From positions 61,710 through 125,709 of the IMG/VR virus record IMGVR_UViG_3300015368_000213: a DNA stretch of 64,000 nucleotides; one strand, written 5' to 3'. This DNA is from a virus. This document shows, one piece after another, positions 1 to 7,352 of the stretch; positions within the stretch are counted from its first letter, which is position 1, and each line of letters starts with the position of its first letter. The notes under the pieces are model-generated. The model saw only the letters and a list, made by a program, of their open reading frames with translations. It was not told where the DNA came from and made no database searches. Position numbers and translations under genes: made by a program.

Positions 1-112
1 ATGTGCTGCTCCTCATTGCATATGTGTTGGATTCAGAGAAATCCAAATCCAACACATTTTGCTCAGTCAGCGGGAAAAAGAATTCAAATTCTAGCTGATA
101 CATGATCGTATA
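1..112. other. Intergenic stretch at the left edge with a 12-bp inverted repeat
   Basis: This non-coding stretch follows the dsbA-like gene. It holds a perfect 12-bp inverted repeat (22-33 with 46-57, arms ATGTGTTGGATT and AATCCAACACAT, 12-base loop). Read on the + strand the hairpin is followed by only four T; on the minus strand no T-run follows, so a terminator role is weak. On the minus strand a GAGGAG sequence lies at the edge, six bases before 'AT' at positions 2-1. That could be the ribosome binding site of a next gene starting just outside the window (inference). Confidence 0.45.
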
Positions 113-364
113 TTATTCTTTAGGTACGATCTGGCTATAAATATCAGATAATTCCTCATTGGTAGCAACTTCTTCTTCAATGCTGCGCTTGTGGTAAACT
201 TTAGCAAGCTTTCTAGAAATCTTCTTTTCCATCTCAAATTCATCATGCATTCTTTGCAGAATATCCTTGATAAGATCCCGTTCCGCTGAAATTCGAGTCA
301 GTGATACTGAAATTTCCTCAAGACAATTCTTAACGCCCTTCTTTTGCACATCACTCAGTCTCAT
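113..364 (-). CDS. dsbA: DsbA-like dsDNA-binding protein of late transcription
   Basis: A small charged helical protein of 83 residues from the chosen ATG. It resembles T4 DsbA (89 residues) along its length: a central LIKDI...DE stretch, then a K..RKLAKVYHKR segment and an acidic tail of EE..ELSDIYSQI type, matching the T4 order LIKDI, LLALYHK, EEVVELYD. In T4, DsbA binds double-stranded DNA near late promoters and helps late transcription. An in-frame GTG lies six bases upstream at 370, but the GAGGTG ribosome binding site fits the ATG at 364. It follows the sliding clamp gene, which also serves late transcription in T4. The assignment rests on recalled similarity in a short protein, so it is good but not certain. 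Confidence 0.7.
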   Translation of the reverse strand: MRLSDVQKKGVKNCLEEISVSLTRISAERDLIKDILQRMHDEFEMEKKISRKLAKVYHKRSIEEEVATNEELSDIYSQIVPKE

Positions 365-384
365 AAACACCTCATATAATAAAA

Positions 385-1056
385 TTAAACAAACTTAGAA
401 TTACTCTCAATCGCAATAAAATAAGTTATGTTGATTGTTTTATGCTTGAATCTAGCAAGACCTTTCTTTGAGATAGAAACATCATATGAACCATCAAGTA
501 ACTTGAAATTATCCGACTTTATATTAACAACAAACTTATTACCATCACCATCACCCAACCGAATCTTCGTCGTATCTGCATCATCCTTACTTGGATCAGA
601 TGCGCTAAAATAAATACTCTCACCATCACTCTCAAATACGAATATGGGGAGTCTTGATATATTCGCACTCTTTCGCATCCAATCAATATCATCCTGACTG
701 ATTGATAATTCACAATCAGGACTAGGTATATTGATGGTTTTGTCTGGTGGAGATACTACCACCTTCGGTGCGGAATAGCGAATCGTATCCATCTTATTCC
801 TATTGTTATTGGATATACTAAGATTAGTATCATTGAAATCAATGTCGGCATCCTTGTATAAGGAAATCTTAGCCAAAAGTTTATTCAAGTCATATAGGGC
901 AAACTCTTTAGGGAAATTCTCATTCACAATTGCTTCGGCAAACACTGTGGAATTAGGTGAAATCGTCCTGATAACATTTCCCTGCTTAATCTTCAAGCCA
1001 GTATTGATCGTCGAAAAGTTTTTTAGAATCTGAATTGTATTATCTGATATTTTCAT
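385..1056 (-). CDS. 45: Sliding clamp (gp45), DNA polymerase processivity factor
   Basis: The trimeric clamp tethers the phage DNA polymerase, and in T4 it also activates late promoters through gp55 and gp33. The N-terminus (MKISDNTIQILKNFSTIN) closely matches that of T4 gp45 (MKLSKDTTALLKNFATIN). The later ALYDLNKLLAKISL segment, the VVSPPDKTI segment and the FVVNIKSDNFKLLDG strand also align with T4, and 223 residues is close to the T4 length of 228. An upstream in-frame start would add eight residues, but the GAGGTGG site directly precedes the ATG at 1056, and the T4 N-terminus agrees. The start overlaps the end of the gp1 gene, suggesting translational coupling. The downstream neighbour is the dsbA-like gene. 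Confidence 0.93.
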   Translation of the reverse strand: MKISDNTIQILKNFSTINTGLKIKQGNVIRTISPNSTVFAEAIVNENFPKEFALYDLNKLLAKISLYKDADIDFNDTNLSISNNNRNKMDTIRYSAPKVVVSPPDKTINIPSPDCELSISQDDIDWMRKSANISRLPIFVFESDGESIYFSASDPSKDDADTTKIRLGDGDGNKFVVNIKSDNFKLLDGSYDVSISKKGLARFKHKTINITYFIAIESNSKFV

Positions 1057-1696
1057 TATCCACCTCATAAGAATCAACATTATTATATAATGATTTCATC
1101 ACTTTATCAACTTTTTTGGGGATATCATCAATAGCAGAATTAACAACAACAACATCTATTGGTGCTCCAATCCATGCCCATTCACTGTAATGAGCATCGG
1201 TTTCTGGTTTCATCTGTGTCGCTTTAATATTGAAATCTAAAGCTTGATAATACCAAGAAGGATCATCACCACGTTTGATTCTGATAACCTTACCACCCAT
1301 ACGCTGAATGGCTTTTATCTCATTAGGGAATCGAACATCAGCTATGACATATTTTTTGTTCTCTTGCATTCTACGCTCAAGAGAATATATCCAGATGTCT
1401 GTGTGAAAAACATCCCTGCATGATTCTGTTCCCATCAATTGTAATGCCATTCTAGGTGAGAATTCCTTATCAAATTTCTTAGACCAAAATGCATCTGGTT
1501 GTTCTCTCCATGCCCTAGATTGGATGGTATCACCTTCTAGTAATTTGCGATCCCATCCAAACACGACAGCAGTTGCATCTTTAACTCCATTAGCAAAGCT
1601 TTCTTTGATATACCCATAATCATTAACCAAGATATCAGCAAATGTTCCTTTACCCGAATTAATGAATCCACATAAACCTATAATAGGTACGCTCAT
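1040..1696 (-). CDS. 1: Deoxynucleoside monophosphate kinase (gp1)
   Basis: A 218-residue dNMP kinase that phosphorylates deoxynucleoside monophosphates for phage DNA synthesis in the cytoplasm. The P-loop is visible near residues 10-18 (GFINSGKGT). The segment AVVFGWDRKLLEGDTIQSR is typical of the T4 gp1 family, as is the ADVRFPNE motif around residue 120, which belongs to the nucleotide-binding half of these kinases. Length is close to the T4 enzyme (241). The 3' end overlaps the start of the sliding clamp gene by 17 bases. The family is shared by T4-like and other large phages. Confidence 0.9.
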   Translation of the reverse strand: MSVPIIGLCGFINSGKGTFADILVNDYGYIKESFANGVKDATAVVFGWDRKLLEGDTIQSRAWREQPDAFWSKKFDKEFSPRMALQLMGTESCRDVFHTDIWIYSLERRMQENKKYVIADVRFPNEIKAIQRMGGKVIRIKRGDDPSWYYQALDFNIKATQMKPETDAHYSEWAWIGAPIDVVVVNSAIDDIPKKVDKVMKSLYNNVDSYEVDNENIR

Positions 1697-1710
1697 ATAT
1701 CACCAAAGAA

Positions 1711-2622
1711 TCAAAGTGTGCCAACATAATTTGCAATTGCTGGCATATCACCAGTAAATGCATATGTACCAACGTGCTGTGTCTTCATCCAAGGGCACAA
1801 CCAGATCTTACCACCAATGTTCCTCCACCACTGACAGAACATATAGTCTTCTGATAGGTATCTATCCGAATATACTTTACCTAAAGCAGATACATCAGAA
1901 TCAATGAATTTAACAAGATCCTCGTACTTACCATCAGGATTATTCTTCATGTATGCAAGGATTTCGTTTTTGATATTGGCATGTTTGCTATCAATCACTG
2001 TATCAAAGTACGCATGAATATAGCGTGTACCATCAAAATGCACCTGACCACCATGATCTGGCTTATATCGGAATTCAGGATATGCTTCCCTGAATTTAGA
2101 GAACACTTCACGCTTCACCATCATCAAACCTGTTCCAAGCTCAAGAACTTCGATTGGTTCGGCAACGGAGAACTTTTCCAATCCTGGTGCTGGGTTAAAC
2201 ACATAATCACCAACCATCTTTTCCAGTAGACTGGAATCAATATCAGGATGGCGTTGTACTGCTTGTTTTACATTATGCCATTTGATTGATTTCTTTGGGT
2301 ATGGAGCACCAACCACATCTTTATCCAGTGCAAGCATAGCGATAATATCTTTGGGGTCGAAGTGGATATCTGCATCAATGAACAGGAGGTGTGTAAACTC
2401 TTCTGCTCTGAGAAATTCGTCTGTTAAATAATTTCTGGCTCTTGTAATGAGAGATTCGTTGAAAATAAACGATGATCGACATTCGATCCCATACTTCATA
2501 CACAAGGTATTTAAGTCCATCATAGACTTCATGTACATCCCATTAGCCATACCACCATACATTGGGGTGGGCACGAATAGTCTGTTCTTCCTAACGGCTT
2601 CCAAGTTGATTTCTAAATTCAT
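1711..2622 (-). CDS. Glycosyltransferase-like protein (GT-A type, DXD motif)
   Basis: A 303-residue protein resembling the glycosyltransferases common in cyanomyoviruses and other large phages. After a VPTPMYGG opening comes a helix and then LLFIDADIHF, whose Asp83 and Asp85 fit a metal-binding DXD site of a GT-A fold. A later ELGTGLMMVKREVF segment and SEDYMFCQWWRNIGG near the C-terminus are the acceptor-side features usual in this group. The sugar donor and target (DNA, virion protein or host glycan) cannot be read from sequence. An upstream in-frame extension of 14 residues is rejected because a GGAG site sits six bases before the ATG at 2622. A strong terminator lies immediately upstream, so the gene probably depends on read-through or an unseen promoter. 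Confidence 0.75.
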   Translation of the reverse strand: MNLEINLEAVRKNRLFVPTPMYGGMANGMYMKSMMDLNTLCMKYGIECRSSFIFNESLITRARNYLTDEFLRAEEFTHLLFIDADIHFDPKDIIAMLALDKDVVGAPYPKKSIKWHNVKQAVQRHPDIDSSLLEKMVGDYVFNPAPGLEKFSVAEPIEVLELGTGLMMVKREVFSKFREAYPEFRYKPDHGGQVHFDGTRYIHAYFDTVIDSKHANIKNEILAYMKNNPDGKYEDLVKFIDSDVSALGKVYSDRYLSEDYMFCQWWRNIGGKIWLCPWMKTQHVGTYAFTGDMPAIANYVGTL

Positions 2623-2636
2623 ATTATTACTCCACA

Positions 2637-2670
2637 ATAAAAAAAATGAGACAGTGCAAACCACTGTCTC
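2637..2670 (-). terminator. Intrinsic terminator before the glycosyltransferase gene
   Basis: A perfect 9-bp stem (2648-2656 with 2662-2670, GAGACAGTG/CACTGTCTC) has a 5-base loop. In minus-strand reading it is followed by an A and then an uninterrupted T-run. It ends transcription coming from the HTH gene at 3049-2762 and may act as an attenuator for the glycosyltransferase, whose ribosome binding site starts only a few bases after the T-run. Confidence 0.8.
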
Positions 2671-2761
2671 TATATAGTCAATTCATACACACTTTTATTG
2701 TTATATTTTTATTATTATTTTTTGTAGTAAGCAGATTGCTCATGTGTATGGGAGTGCTTTA

Positions 2762-3049
2762 CTAAGCTGCTCGAATTGCGTCAATGTACAGTTCCTTTCG
2801 GGCTGTAGCAATGTTTCCCCTCTTCAAGTTACCAAGAAATTGCTTGGATGGCTTGGTCAGTTCATATGAGAAACTGATGGTTCCGTCCTTGCGCTTTGCA
2901 CGAGTTGTGCGAATTGCATGACCTTCATTGCGAAGGCGATAGACGAGATCCGATGGATTGTCAACCTTAAACATAGTTTGTACTTGCTTTGTGGTAATGC
3001 TCTTACCCTTAGACAAATACTTTAACAAAGATTCAACTGCTGTTGTCAT
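2762..3049 (-). CDS. Small helix-turn-helix protein, possible repressor
   Basis: A 95-residue basic protein. Residues 15-65 read as a winged helix-turn-helix: a KSITTKQVQTMFKV helix pair, then a PSDLVYRLRNEGHAIRTT recognition region and a wing strand with KDGTISFSYEL. This looks like the HTH_39 type found in many phages, where a short domain reads as 'T..A....V..P...I..LR..G..I.T'. The gene stands alone: it has its own sigma70-type promoter overlapping a palindrome (3108-3123), a long 5' leader, and a terminator downstream. This layout suggests autoregulation, which is inference. The C-terminal 30 residues have no recognised fold. Confidence 0.6.
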   Translation of the reverse strand: MTTAVESLLKYLSKGKSITTKQVQTMFKVDNPSDLVYRLRNEGHAIRTTRAKRKDGTISFSYELTKPSKQFLGNLKRGNIATARKELYIDAIRAA

Positions 3050-3107
3050 AGATATACCTCTTAAATTTCCCCAATCAATTCATATGAGCTTGGGGATTAC
3101 TCATTTC
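3050..3107 (-). promoter_or_regulatory. 5' leader of the HTH gene with a CCCCAA/TTGGGG stem
   Basis: The predicted leader of about 58 bases contains a 6-bp stem (CCCCAA and TTGGGG arms, 15-base loop holding the palindrome-like CTCATATGA) followed by the AAGAGG ribosome binding site. It could affect translation of the HTH gene. Only the sequence symmetry is seen; a role is inferred. Confidence 0.35.
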
Positions 3108-3142
3108 GGTGTAATTATACACCAAACACACCATTAACGCAA
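3108..3142 (-). promoter_or_regulatory. Sigma70-type promoter overlapped by a palindromic operator-like site
   Basis: Read on the minus strand, a TTGCGT -35 (3137-3142) is followed by 17 bases and a perfect TATAAT -10 (3114-3119). The -10 sits in the centre of a palindrome at 3108-3123 (GGTGTA TAAT TACACC), a natural place for a repressor. The downstream gene encodes an HTH protein, the obvious candidate to bind it. Confidence 0.6.
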
Positions 3143-3143
3143 A

Positions 3144-4289
3144 TCAGAACGGAGTAACCACCTCTTCCTTATCTGTTGCGGTATTATCAGTCTTGGTTTG
3201 ATTTTCCAGATTATCAATCTTAGTATAGAAATCCAAGAAAGCGATTTTCGTATCAGTATCGAACCTGTTCAAGCAATATTCCAATGCTTTCAATTTATCA
3301 CCAAAAATAACGTATGCCGTGATAATGTGCACCAATCTACGGGTTGATACAATTTCAGTAACACCACCTTCATCGAATGTGGTGCGAATGATATTCGACC
3401 AACGAACAAGATTCTTGATGAATGCTTTGTCGTTCTTTGTGTCAAGCTTCTTAAAATTGTTTTCCAGAATCTTCACTTCAATGTTTTCTGGTGGATATTC
3501 TTGTTCAACAGTGATGGCGAATCTTTCCAGAAATGCTTCATTCAGAACATTTGTTCCAATGAACCTACCATCATCACTACCCTTACCCTTTGTGTTTGCA
3601 GTAGCAATCACATTAAATCCTTTTGCTGGATGCACAACTTCACCAGTCTTCTTGTCGAAATATGGCTTCCCTTCTAGGATTGGTTGTAGGCAGAGAATAT
3701 CTTCTGTACCAAGATCAGTTTCATCCAGCAGCAATACTGCACCACGTCGCATAGCAGTAATTACGGGACCTTCACGGCGAACAGTGTCACCATCAATCAG
3801 TTCATAAGAGCCAATTAGATCAGTTTCATCTGTACGTTTTGTGATATTTACACGAATGATTTCCCTACCCAAATGGGCACATGCTTGGGTGATCATCATG
3901 GTTTTTCCGTTACCGGACATACCAGTAACATAGATAGGGTAAAATACCCCAGAAGAGATGATCTTGACCATGCTCTCATAGAACCCGAATCCAACATATG
4001 TGGGATCTGTTTCTGGAATGAAATTCTCATGGGAGACGATCTTTTTTGGCTGTAAAGCCACGACTTTATTATCAACAGAAGCGACTTGTTCTGATTCTGT
4101 ATGGAGTGAATACATACCCCTGCCACGCTTTCGTGATTCATCTCTGAAAATGAAGTATGGCATACTCAACTTGTTTGAGTTGATGTAATCAATGATTTCC
4201 TGATTACTCAGGATATCCTTTTTATAGAAGGAAGAGAGTTTAACTAGAATTTCGGTTTGCTGAACCGGAGTGTACGTGGGTTTACGCAT
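3144..4289 (-). CDS. cobS: CobS-like AAA+ ATPase (MoxR type)
   Basis: A 381-residue AAA+ ATPase of the MoxR/CobS group. The N-terminal 100 residues are variable. The ATPase core has Walker A at about 123-130 (GMSGNGKT), Walker B at about 184-191 (VLLLDETD), a sensor segment NVIATANTKG, and the arginine-finger-like region LNEAFLERF. In cobalamin synthesis CobS works with CobT in the cobalt chelatase. In T4-like cyanophages genes called cobS are common, but their true function is unknown, and the rest of the B12 pathway is absent here. The VWA protein encoded directly upstream in transcription is its natural partner, since MoxR ATPases act with VWA proteins to remodel targets. A good sigma70-type promoter lies upstream. 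Confidence 0.85.
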   Translation of the reverse strand: MRKPTYTPVQQTEILVKLSSFYKKDILSNQEIIDYINSNKLSMPYFIFRDESRKRGRGMYSLHTESEQVASVDNKVVALQPKKIVSHENFIPETDPTYVGFGFYESMVKIISSGVFYPIYVTGMSGNGKTMMITQACAHLGREIIRVNITKRTDETDLIGSYELIDGDTVRREGPVITAMRRGAVLLLDETDLGTEDILCLQPILEGKPYFDKKTGEVVHPAKGFNVIATANTKGKGSDDGRFIGTNVLNEAFLERFAITVEQEYPPENIEVKILENNFKKLDTKNDKAFIKNLVRWSNIIRTTFDEGGVTEIVSTRRLVHIITAYVIFGDKLKALEYCLNRFDTDTKIAFLDFYTKIDNLENQTKTDNTATDKEEVVTPF

Positions 4290-4331
4290 ATTTCACCTTA
4301 AATAATATAGATAATTCACAATCAAGTCAAT

Positions 4332-4360
4332 AGTATACACTTACATCAAGAAAAAATCAA
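4332..4360 (-). promoter_or_regulatory. Sigma70-type promoter of the CobS-like gene
   Basis: On the minus strand TTGATT (4355-4360), a 17-base spacer and TATACT (4332-4337) precede the gene starting at 4289, giving a leader of roughly 36 bases. A second TTGACT-17-TATTAT arrangement just downstream would leave almost no leader and is less likely. The sequence 4290-4388 holds nothing else recognised. Confidence 0.5.
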
Positions 4361-4388
4361 CATATAAAACATCAACAAAAACAACAAG

Positions 4389-6704
4389 TTACATACCAAC
4401 AGACAATTCATCTATGAATCTGGATACTAATGCCATATTCACCATCTTCTTTTCCTGATTCTTTTTGAAAGCAGTACATACCGAAGCAATTCTGCAATTG
4501 TCTTTCAATTTCGAATAATGATCCACTTCCTGTTTACTCTGCATGACATGGAAGAATCTATCATATCCACGATATTTCGCTCCGTCAACACTCTTTACCA
4601 ACACAAAACCATCACGGATTTTACTCTTCACATAGTCATTAACATCACCTTTACCAGTACTGATATATGTATCCGGAATGACTCTTGAATATGATGCTTG
4701 CGTATGCATCCTGAATGCAATATGTTTGCATCCAGTAATCTCAGATACAAATTCAGTTAATTGTTTATCTGGTTGAGAGGTGCTAAAAAGCTTCTTTTTC
4801 TGATTAGTAATTCTATCAATCAAAAAGAACTGATGATGGCAATTTTCATCGTGTTTGAATTGAGCATTGTTACCCTCACCATCCGTTAAATGCACAACAT
4901 TTATAATATCACAATTATTTGTCTTTTTGAATTTATCAATAAGATATCGTGATGCTAGGATGGCTTGTGTTAATGGTGTGTTACCTAAACTAAATCCAGC
5001 CGAACCCAATATATGATTCTCTATTTGAACTTGGGAGGATTTTTTAGGGTCAGTTGCCACCAATCGCTGTCTAGTCATATCTCTAGCAACAATGGATAGC
5101 ATACCGAATGCGTCATCGAATTGTTTTTTACCCATAGATGAACCAATCAAATGAATTAAATCAAAATCACGCCATGACAAGGTACTTCCGTCATATGCCG
5201 GAACATGGAATGCGTCTCTGTAGTTTCTTTCTGATGCATCAGCATGATACACACCGGAGGTAAACCCATACACATCGAACGGGATATTAACCTTCGAACA
5301 GAAAGATGATAATACTAACAGTTGATTCACAGTATCAGCAAAGATGTCTAACATAGAGCCAGACATATCCAAAAATACAATCATACCATGGCTCTTACCA
5401 CTATAAGTAACATCCATCTTCTTGAAGATATCCGATGAATATTTGTATTGGTGTAATTTATTCATATCCAATTCACCAACAGGTGATTGGTGTGTTCTTG
5501 CATATTCCTTTGCTCGCTTCTTCATATTAAATTGTTGTACATATTGTGATACGATCTTATCGTTTTTATTCTTGAAATGGGCAATAGCCTGTTTCACAAC
5601 CATTGGATATGTTACATTGCGACGTATAATAGAACTAGATACTACTTTAATAAAATTCTTGGTGAATTTTTCATTGGTTATCACAGCGTTTTTATATACC
5701 AGTTCAGGAAAGTATGCAATACCAACAGGTCTGGTATTGGAGCATAATTCCTTTTCCATTCTACGGAATGATTCATCTGTGATAGATGCGATGTTTCGAT
5801 AATCATCTGGCGTGTCAATATTACCAAAGTTATCAGCACCATCATCGTTTTCGTCATCGTTTTCATCATCGGAATCAGTAGATTCGTCATCTGACTTCCC
5901 ATCACCGGACGAAGAACCTGATCTATCATGATCACCAGAGTCATCTGATTTGGATGGTTCATCATCAGAATCACTTTCTTCATCTGTGATATCTATTACT
6001 CGTGGAGTGTCATCTTCGATGAAATTACCGCAGAAATCACCATCAAGAGATATGAAATCACTTAGATACGGCATATTTCTTCTTTTGGATTCCATTGCAT
6101 ACGTGTACAATTCAGTCGCAATGTTAACGGCATCTTCCCATGTTCGCATCTCCCGAATAGCAGCCAAAAAACGACGTTCGTTTCGCCTAAAGGGTATTTC
6201 GTGCGTAACTTCGGAAAATGTATGTGACATCTTGAAATAGACATTAATTCTATCAATTAATGGCAAATGTTTATTGATATCACCCACACCAAAGAAACCA
6301 CGTTCCCATAAGATATTGTATCCGGCACTGAATTGCCTAGCCATGCCGCTATATTTGTTTTTGATCAATTTTTCAATGCGAACATCTTCTATGATGTTCA
6401 GGTATGACTTGAACACTTTGTTATATTTTTTACCACGAACAACAATACTATTGTTATCCACAATAGATGTTAATGCGGAATGCCAGCCTTCGGGTGGCGT
6501 ATACAAAGCATGACCAACTTCATGTGCCATGAAGAGATCATATAGTTCATTTTCCATATCAGCCCACATTGGGCAAGACAGCACTCTGGTATTAACATCA
6601 AATGATGCCGTATCCATATTGGAATTGAAATGGACTGAGATATTCTCGGCAGAAAGCAGTTTTGCCAGAGTAGTTTTAGTTTTTACATTGAACTTAGTAG
6701 ACAT
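4389..6704 (-). CDS. CobT-like VWA protein with N-terminal HEXXH metallopeptidase-type motif
   Basis: A 771-residue protein in three parts. The N-terminal part carries HEVGH at residues 61-65, a zinc-binding HEXXH motif, preceded by a strand and followed by a helical domain. A low-complexity Asp/Ser linker spans about 234-295. The C-terminal part is a VWA domain with a MIDAS motif, DMSGSM, at about residue 446, and a later HLTDGEG that fits the MIDAS aspartate. This architecture matches proteins annotated CobT or peptidase in T4-like phages. MoxR ATPase plus VWA pairs act as chaperone-like remodelling machines; the phage target is unknown. It has its own promoter, and its partner ATPase gene follows 99 bases later. 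Confidence 0.75.
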   Translation of the reverse strand: MSTKFNVKTKTTLAKLLSAENISVHFNSNMDTASFDVNTRVLSCPMWADMENELYDLFMAHEVGHALYTPPEGWHSALTSIVDNNSIVVRGKKYNKVFKSYLNIIEDVRIEKLIKNKYSGMARQFSAGYNILWERGFFGVGDINKHLPLIDRINVYFKMSHTFSEVTHEIPFRRNERRFLAAIREMRTWEDAVNIATELYTYAMESKRRNMPYLSDFISLDGDFCGNFIEDDTPRVIDITDEESDSDDEPSKSDDSGDHDRSGSSSGDGKSDDESTDSDDENDDENDDGADNFGNIDTPDDYRNIASITDESFRRMEKELCSNTRPVGIAYFPELVYKNAVITNEKFTKNFIKVVSSSIIRRNVTYPMVVKQAIAHFKNKNDKIVSQYVQQFNMKKRAKEYARTHQSPVGELDMNKLHQYKYSSDIFKKMDVTYSGKSHGMIVFLDMSGSMLDIFADTVNQLLVLSSFCSKVNIPFDVYGFTSGVYHADASERNYRDAFHVPAYDGSTLSWRDFDLIHLIGSSMGKKQFDDAFGMLSIVARDMTRQRLVATDPKKSSQVQIENHILGSAGFSLGNTPLTQAILASRYLIDKFKKTNNCDIINVVHLTDGEGNNAQFKHDENCHHQFFLIDRITNQKKKLFSTSQPDKQLTEFVSEITGCKHIAFRMHTQASYSRVIPDTYISTGKGDVNDYVKSKIRDGFVLVKSVDGAKYRGYDRFFHVMQSKQEVDHYSKLKDNCRIASVCTAFKKNQEKKMVNMALVSRFIDELSVGM

Positions 6705-6728
6705 AACAATACCTCAGTTGATTGTGGT

Positions 6729-6757
6729 ATTCTACAGCCTAAATATCAAGTTGTAAA
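6729..6757 (-). promoter_or_regulatory. Sigma70-type promoter of the VWA gene
   Basis: On the minus strand TTTACA (6752-6757), 17 bases and TAGAAT (6729-6734) lie just before the start at 6704, giving a leader of about 18 bases. The surrounding gap 6705-6787 shows nothing else. Confidence 0.5.
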
Positions 6758-6787
6758 GCTTTTTATTTTCCCAATATAATCAATAAG

Positions 6788-7351
6788 TTACAATCTACCA
6801 GCTCGTTTTAGCTTCTTTAGATTGGTTTTTACTTTGCGTTTTGCTATATCCAATTTAATTGGGCTGATCTTATCAGTAAAAACAACCCCATCCAAGTGAT
6901 CAATTTCGTGTTGTAACACAACAGCAGTAAGTCCGTCAAATTCCTTTATCACTTCCTGACCACCAGCTGCTTGAAATCTTACCCTGATGTGCTCTGGTCT
7001 ATTGAGAGTTAAGTATAAACCGGGGAAGGTAAGACATCCTTCTCTAAATTTTGATGTTGTGGTGGATGATTCTATCACATATGGATTGAACAATACCCAC
7101 AACTCTTCCCCCATGTTTACTGCGCATGCACGATGCTCCAATCCAACTTGATTGGCGGATAAACCCAAACCACCAAGTTGATCCAGCGTTTTCGTCAATG
7201 AATACATTATATGATTGATGAAATCTGTTTTCGCTGTAGTGAAATCGATGTCTTTTGTTGGTGTCCTTAATATCGGATCATTTGGTTCAACCAATTTCAG
7301 GATTTCATATTCTATCAAATCGCCATTTTTATACATTACCTGTTTGTTCAT
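6788..7351 (-). CDS. def: Peptide deformylase
   Basis: A 187-residue metalloenzyme that removes the formyl group from the N-terminal methionine of new proteins. All three family motifs are present: GLGLSANQVG at 61-70, EGCLTFPG at 104-111 with the metal ligand Cys106, and QHEIDHLDG at 147-155 with ligands His148 and His152 and catalytic Glu149. Phage deformylases are well known in cyanophages, where they lack the C-terminal extension of the host enzyme. This one keeps about 30 residues after the last motif, rich in Lys/Arg. It follows gp46 with a one-base gap and probably shares its transcript. Confidence 0.93.
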   Translation of the reverse strand: MNKQVMYKNGDLIEYEILKLVEPNDPILRTPTKDIDFTTAKTDFINHIMYSLTKTLDQLGGLGLSANQVGLEHRACAVNMGEELWVLFNPYVIESSTTTSKFREGCLTFPGLYLTLNRPEHIRVRFQAAGGQEVIKEFDGLTAVVLQHEIDHLDGVVFTDKISPIKLDIAKRKVKTNLKKLKRAGRL

Positions 7352-7352
7352 A

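Noticed and set aside
2671-2761. A TTGACT sequence as a promoter for the glycosyltransferase
   Set aside because: At 17 bases the -10 would be TGCACT inside the terminator stem, a poor match.
3319-3807. A 162-codon open frame on the + strand opposite the CobS-like gene
   Set aside because: No family resemblance, no ribosome binding site, and it lies fully inside a well-supported AAA+ gene.
5422-5802. A 126-codon + strand open frame within the VWA gene
   Set aside because: Cys/Phe/Leu-rich antisense shadow; the minus frame has clear VWA and HEXXH motifs.
3144-6704. A cobalamin biosynthesis operon
   Set aside because: Only CobS- and CobT-like proteins are present; the VWA protein carries an HEXXH domain and phage copies are not shown to work in B12 synthesis.
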